DNA from: Cynocephalus volans | Lineage: Eukaryota > Chordata > Mammalia > Dermoptera > Cynocephalidae | Reading direction: 5' to 3' | Assembly (NCBI RefSeq): GCF_027409185.1 | Contig: NC_084471.1 | Location: 9,267,035 to 9,331,034 of the forward strand | Length of the DNA: 64,000 nt | In this document: piece after piece, positions 58,889 to 64,000 of the stretch | Layout of the letters: every line of letters begins with the position of its first letter | Position numbering within the stretch: position 1 is the first letter of the stretch | Program-made: the position numbers and the translations under genes | Notes under the pieces: model-generated | Told to the model about the DNA's origin: nothing | What the model saw: only the letters and a program-made list of their open reading frames with translations | The model's database searches: none

Positions 58889-60060
58889 GCTAAGGGACTT
58901 CTCTCTAAGAGAGAGCCCATGGGAGACCCTTCCCTGAGCTCTGGGAGCCACTCTCCTCCCTGGGTCAGTGTCTTTCGAGGAGCAGAGCCTGCAGCCCCTC
59001 CTTTCTTGACTTGACAGAAACAAGCCCACACCCGGCTCCAGATGCTGAGGGGAGGCCAGTGGCTATGGTGTCCGTCCCCTGGCTCCAAAGTTTGGGATTG
59101 CTCTATGAGAGTCCTGTGGAAGGAATTCTGTGGGGACAACCAGGCCCACCTGATGATGAGATATGTCAGGTGCCAGCACAGCAGGATGAGGGAGAGGCCT
59201 GAGAAAGGTCCCTCGAGGGGACACCCCAGGCTCCTAAGTCAGTCTCAGGCAGCAGAGACCAACTGGGCCCTCTAAAGTCAATGAGGAGTTTGAGCAATGA
59301 GGACCTAGGGGTGAGCCCCTGACATCTTGGGACAGAAGAGATTTGGAGAAATATTTATCAGGAGGGAGCACCCTGAGCAGGTGGCCCCCAATACTCCCTA
59401 GCACTAATTGTGGCCTTAGGTTTCCCAGGCAGGACTTGGGAGACACCTGGTGCTGGCTGCCGGATCTGCCCCTCGGTTCACGCCCCCTCAGCCTGCTCCC
59501 TCGCCTGCCCGTGTTTGCCTGTGGTATCCTAGGAACGTGGGGCTCTGAGCCTTGTGGTCCTGTTACATAACAGCTCCCATCCCATCCATGAGTTCAGCCC
59601 TCCAGCGAGCGAGAGCCGCAGCAGGCGCAGCAAGGAAAGCCTCCTCTCCTGACTCGGGCTCCTGCTGCCCAAATCTACAGTCTCTGCCATTCCTCTGCCC
59701 ACCCCTAACATGCAGAGGGAGGGAGCTTAAGGAACAATCAACATCCAGCTGGATTTTTCAACAGGGCCCTCTGGTCCTGTCCTTGTCCCACGTGAGCACA
59801 GCACCTGTCAGTGGCTGCACACTGGCCATGGCTTCCCAAGCTAGCAAGCCTAGGGGGCAGACCCAGAGTCTGCACCCCCATACCTCCTGAGTCCCTCTCT
59901 GCACTGCAGCCCTTCCTCTTTCCCAGGAGGGGACCAAGGGTGGACCCCTGCTGGGGACCTTCCCTATTCTGGAAATGCCCATCCAGCTACTGTGCCTGTG
60001 GCTGCCCCAACCCCTTAGGCACTTGGGTAGCCAGCCAACGCAGACCACCTGTTCTCCTAC
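58889..60060. other. Alternative-intron sequence just downstream of the alternative TEF exon
   Basis: Unique, fairly GC-rich sequence with no named repeat. A single CACGTG lies at 59789-59794. Confidence 0.5.
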
Positions 60061-60127
60061 CTGTCTTCTTCTCTGGCCAAGGCAGAGAGTGCTCCAGCAG
60101 GGATTTGAGGACCTCAGGCATGTCCAT
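60061..60127 (-). CDS. TEF: TEF alternative first coding exon (shorter isoform)
   Basis: On minus an ATG at 60127-60125 (context TGCCATGG, G at -3 and +4) opens a 22-codon frame, MDMPEVLKSLLEHSLPWPEK and two more residues, ending with a lone G before donor GTAGGA at 60060. That G joins exon 2 in the same phase as the main exon 1 and rebuilds the same Asp codon, giving a 273-residue protein with the same activation, PAR and bZIP regions. The peptide agrees with the N-terminus I recall for human TEF isoform 2. It is hidden in a 217-bp open frame in the genome and was found by its splice signal and peptide. Confidence 0.92.
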
Positions 60128-60420
60128 GGCAGGGGCTACTCCGAACCGGTCGCAGCTAGACATGGCCCAGCAGGAGGTGCTTGCTCCTGGGAGTTTAGAA
60201 GCAGCTGGGGAGGGGGCTGGCCCGGGAGCAGCAGGCTAGGGAGGCAGGCAGGGTGGGAGCCTGAGGCAGCCAATGGGCAGCACCGGCCCAACCCATCCGT
60301 CCACCCCCAGCTCGGCCACCAGCCAGCTCTGGCTGCAGCCAGGCCTTCCCTTCCCACTGCTTGGCAGGGCGGGCCTGGCCCTGTGCCAGCTGCAGCACGT
60401 GGAGCCTCTGCGCCAATCCT
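60128..60420 (-). promoter_or_regulatory. TEF: Alternative TEF promoter
   Basis: Moderately GC-rich sequence directly upstream of the alternative exon. It has an inverted CCAAT box (CCAAT at 60270-60274) and a CACGTG at 60396-60401. It is not a strong CpG island, so tissue-restricted use is plausible. Confidence 0.6.
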
Positions 60421-63400
60421 CTGACAGAGAACCCAGCCTGTTATCTAACTTTGCAAAGGGAAGTTCTCTCCCAGGCTGAGAGCCATAACCAGGGCTGCCA
60501 GGTGAGAACAGTGAGCACAGCTCCACACCCACATTGAGCATGTAACGGCACACAGCGGGAGGTGCCCTGGAGGCCCAGGCACAATGGAGAGCAGGGCATG
60601 CACGGAAACCGCCCTTGAGGTCCCAGGAAGAGAGGATGATTGGCAAGACCAGCATCCCAGGCAGCTCAGCATGTACAGGGACATCAGTGGACATCATGCA
60701 TTCATTCACCTGTGAGCTGTGAGCCCGGAGGGGGTGTGGCATGTTTTGATGCTGATGTGTATATGCCATGCACATGTGCCCTGCAAGGCACATGAGTGTA
60801 CATGTGGCATGCATAATTGGGACTTTATACCATCTCCAGAGCCTGGAGCCTGTTCCTCAAAGGGAAGTGACAAAACCTGCCGCCTAAGGTTTTTTGGGAG
60901 AGGGAAGAGGTAGGTGCCTAGTGGACAAGTGCTGGGAGGGCAGGCAGGGCAGGCACCACTGAAGGGGCAGCTCTGCAAACTGGCTTAGGCTTGTCCTGGA
61001 TGAAGAATCTCTGCTCAGCCCGTTGTTATAGGGACTTTAGTGGCAATTGGCTGTTTGCTGTAGTCTCCTCCCATACCCTCTCACTGGGACACTATATGAC
61101 CTCTGTGGTCCCTAGGCCACTTGAATGTATGAGTGAAGCCAGGGTTCTGTATGTTGCCATTTTCCTAAGACCAACATCAGAGCGAAGCCAAACTTGACTT
61201 GTTTGGGGATTGTCAGGTTCTCGATTCTGCCACACATTGATGTAGATTGTGAATAAGTTGGGCAGCGATTCTGGGTCTCAGTTCCAAAACTATTGAATGC
61301 AGTGACCTCTAAGATTCCTTTCAGCTCTGAAGCTCCAGGTCAGATGCAATAAGCATTTGGTTTTTGGCACTGCAGCTGATTTCCATGTAGTTCTTTGCTG
61401 CTTTCCAAAATTCCGTTTTATATAGAATCAAAAATACTCCAGGAAGCCTTTCTGGCTTTTCCCCTTCCTAACGACCCCCAGCTTATCCTCTAATTACCTT
61501 CCTTTCCTCCCTAATAACCCTCCCCAAATTGTATTCCTCTCCCAAATTAATTAAAAATTAATTTTAATTTTTTTTTTTTTAGAAATTGATGTTTTACTTT
61601 CCATCAACCTATTCCATTTTGCTTAACGGCCTATGGAAGAACAGCTTATAATTTTATTTTTTTAATACATAAAGTAGTACATGGCTCAAAGCTCAAAACC
61701 TTGATAAGGTATACTTTAGAAATGTCATTACTATCCCTGTCCCTCATCCTCCTTCCCCTTCCTCAAAACAAATTTAGTTCATTTATCTTTCCTTCCAGTG
61801 TTTCTTTTTGCAAAAGTAGGCACATATATAAACGTCTTAATTACATTTTTCCAAAGAGTTATTTGTGTTGACCAGTTGAGAGTATCTTGTAACTATACAG
61901 GGAAGGCTGCCTTACTGCACTGCTCCCAACCAAAGCTCTGGCCAGTGCTCTTTGCCTCTGTGACCCTGGGGGTGAGGGAGGGGGTTGACTTGTGATTTGC
62001 AAGCAGGGACTGACTCAGGCTAGGCTGGTGCATTAACCATTCCTTGGTGCATTAACCTTTCCTTGGCCCATTCCTCTTGAGTGCAAGATTGGCTTAGCAC
62101 AAAGGTGGGGCGGGTACGTGCCCACAGAGCATATCAGAGGCAATAGGAAGTACCCTGTGTGCTTCAAAAGTAGCCACTTGCTGGATGACATTTCATTCTT
62201 GGAGATTTATTCCTGTGAGCTCTCTGCAGACTCCTTTTAATGTACAAATGTTCTCAAACCATCAATGAGTGCTTACCACATACCTGGCTCCAGGCTAGAC
62301 CCTGTGAGGAATTCAGTTAAATAACATACCTAACCAGGCAACTCCCTATCCTGCTACTGGAAGTCCATGTTGGCACCCCTCTTTCTGCATTCAGAGTGTC
62401 TGGCTGGCAGCAACACCTATGGTCAGACAGGGACTACATACACAGGTCACTGGCCCAGGCAACTGGGGAGGGCAGAGGTAGAGAGAAGGGAAGGCCATGC
62501 ACATACCTGGAGACGTTTGGAGGGGGCCACATGGCAGCTGCTGGGATCGTATGCACTTCTTAGGTTTCCTGGCTAGAGGTCTGATGCCCACTAAAGATGA
62601 TCTGAGATCCACTGGTGACCTCATTGATGCCACTGAACCTATCCCTGTTGCCTACACTGGGGTTTTCACTGATTGTGTTTGTCCCCAATTTACTGAGAAC
62701 AAGGTTTTACGTCCTTTATGTGCTGACACCTATGTCTCTTCACAGGGAAGTTGTGATCCCAGACAAGAGTCTGGAGTCAGAGTAGAAAAGCCTCCATAAG
62801 AACATCTAATTCCTTGATCAGAGGGCAGGCCCAGACCGAGGGAGGACTTCATCAAGAACTTCCACTGTGTCTTGCCCTCTCCCTGGCCAGCAGTGCATAT
62901 TTAGCTTCCAGTCCCGAAATGAAGATGCCAGAAGAGGTTGACACAAACTTACTATCAATCAAGCAGGTCCAGTGGCTCAGGCTGCCCTGAGGGCCTGGGG
63001 TATTTCCCTGGAAGGCTACAAAGGGCTCCCCTGGTGGAGGGATACGTGGATGCAGTTTTTGGCAGAACCCCCAAGGGCCTTCTCTAGAGGTGCTGAGCCA
63101 CCCCCCTCTCCCGTCTGCAGGTCCCTGACAGTCACACCACTTGCCCCAGGCCTCTCCTCGGAAGCAGCTTCCCCAGAGTGGAGGCAGTTGGTGCACTGTT
63201 TTGGGTGCTCACTGTGGCCACTACTCACAGGGCCAAAGACCAGAAACGATCTGTGTTCAATAACTGGGAGCTGCTGAAGCCAGCCTGGCAATGACTGTAA
63301 ATATCCAGGTTACATTTGTGCATGGAGCCGCATATGTCAAATAGAATTAAGAGAAAAAAAGATGCAGAACAGCAAGTGCACAATGATTACAATGACACAA

Positions 63401-63550
63401 GACAAAAGAATCTTTTCGAAGCCTCAGTTCATGTCATCTCTTCCAGGAAACCTTCCCTGGCTCTCCAGCCTGGACAAGGAAACTCTCCCACCATAAGCAG
63501 TCTAGGCACCTGCGCACAAGTGCCAGGTGAGGAGGAACAGGAGCGACACC
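60420..63550. other. Spacer between TEF and the probable ZC3H7B 3' end
   Basis: L2-like antisense traces lie near 62255-62350 and L2-like sense traces near 63425-63480. An AT-rich stretch at 61540-61830 looks like a diverged LINE or LTR piece that I cannot name. A 100-codon ORF at 62497-62799 matches no family I know. Confidence 0.5.
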
Positions 63551-63559
63551 TTGGGGACA

Positions 63560-64000
63560 GAGGTCAAAGTGCACATATTTATTTTCTAGAACAAAGGCTA
63601 AAAGAAGCAAGTTTCTTTCATTTTATTTTAAGAAGGACAAAAATTGTTATTAAAACATCTACATTATTATCAAGATACTAGACCTTATGAATATTTAATA
63701 TTAAAGTGTGGTATTCTTAAATTTTTAATACACAGACATTTTAAAAGGACCATTAAATTGATTACTGCCCAGCTGAGAAATGCAGCATCCCTCTCCACCC
63801 CACCCCCACCCCCACATTCACCATACTGTCTTGTCCCTGCCTGCTAGGGGTGGGCACAGACCCTGGATTCAACTCACTGAGCCTCCTGGCCAGGGGCCCT
63901 AGAGTGGTCACATCTGAAATAGTTATCCTCAGCATTAAGTGTTTTCTTGCACCCCCATCCCCCCCCACTCCCTGCCTCCCACTCTCTCTTCTCTACTCTG
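63560..64000 (-). other. ZC3H7B: Probable 3' end of the ZC3H7B 3'UTR (partial)
   Basis: On minus an AT-rich, repeat-free stretch ends in two AATAAA signals (63627-63622 and 63583-63578), with a GT-containing stretch after them. Human synteny places ZC3H7B next to TEF in the same direction, with its 3' end facing TEF. No coding exon is inside the window, so the gene name rests on position only. Confidence 0.45.
63578..63583 (-). terminator. ZC3H7B: Poly(A) signal (AATAAA), probably of ZC3H7B
   Basis: AATAAA on minus in GAAAATAAATATGTGC. A second AATAAA lies 44 nt upstream in the transcript. Confidence 0.5.

Larger units (their letters stand above)
49512..60060 (-). other. TEF: Long first intron of the alternative TEF transcript (part upstream of exon 1)
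   Basis: From the donor at 60060 the alternative transcript skips the main promoter and exon 1 and joins exon 2 at 46209. The interval 50450-60060 carries SINEs, MIR and L2 relics listed separately. Its parts 50770-51230, 51610-52080, 52165-53010, 53200-54230, 55770-56280 and 56490-58230 show nothing I can name. A G run (51099-51111) may form a quadruplex. Confidence 0.6.

Noticed and set aside
62497-62799. A 100-codon ORF that looks more protein-like than most
   Set aside because: It resembles no family I can name, and no splice or poly(A) context supports it. It could be a remnant of a transposon; a translated search would decide.

Overview
This is nuclear DNA from a placental mammal. Its genes are split by GT-AG introns and CpG-island promoters, and old mammalian repeats (MIR, L2, L1, hAT-Charlie) fill the spacers. 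Two genes can be read with confidence. TOB2 lies on the + strand: a CpG-island promoter, a likely non-coding exon 1, one coding exon at 10223-11269 and a 2.9 kb 3'UTR. TEF, a PAR-bZIP transcription factor, lies on the - strand: four coding exons between 49661 and 39261, a long 3'UTR to about 35850, and an alternative first coding exon at 60127-60061. The order ZC3H7B-TEF-TOB2-PHF5A is the arrangement I recall from human chromosome 22q13, seen here from the opposite strand. The right edge looks like the 3' end of the ZC3H7B 3'UTR, but that rests on position and poly(A) signals only.

The young repeats suggest the lineage. About 29 copies of a SINE family derived from tRNA-Ile occur as monomers, as dimers, and as a GC-rich form with an enlarged anticodon arm. 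Many have perfect target-site duplications. No Alu, B1/B2, carnivore or artiodactyl SINE was seen. From memory, tRNA-Ile monomer/dimer SINEs are typical of colugos (Dermoptera, CYN SINEs), so a flying lemur is my best guess, not a certainty.

Layout: 1-1950 upstream flank with two old SINEs; 1950-4200 TOB2 CpG island; 4090-10222 TOB2 intron, which holds a second small GC-rich promoter-like cluster at 5840-6170; 10223-14140 TOB2 coding exon and 3'UTR; 14140-35850 tail-to-tail spacer with an L1 3' fragment, L2/MIR relics, SINEs and an orphan CpG island at 23740-24680; 35850-49900 TEF body; 49440-50450 main TEF CpG promoter with four CACGTG E-boxes; 50450-60060 intron used only by the alternative TEF transcript; 60061-60400 alternative TEF exon and promoter; 60400-63550 spacer; 63555-64000 probable ZC3H7B 3'UTR end.

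TOB2 (an antiproliferative adaptor joining CCR4-NOT deadenylase to poly(A)-binding protein) and TEF (a clock-output transcription factor) are neighbours but not an operon. The one possible link seen is a perfect PAR-bZIP site (D-box) in the orphan CpG island between their 3' ends. I found no CRISPR array, no bacterial-type system and no convincing new protein-coding gene. The most novel material is regulatory (the orphan island and the intronic promoter cluster) and in odd SINE structures.
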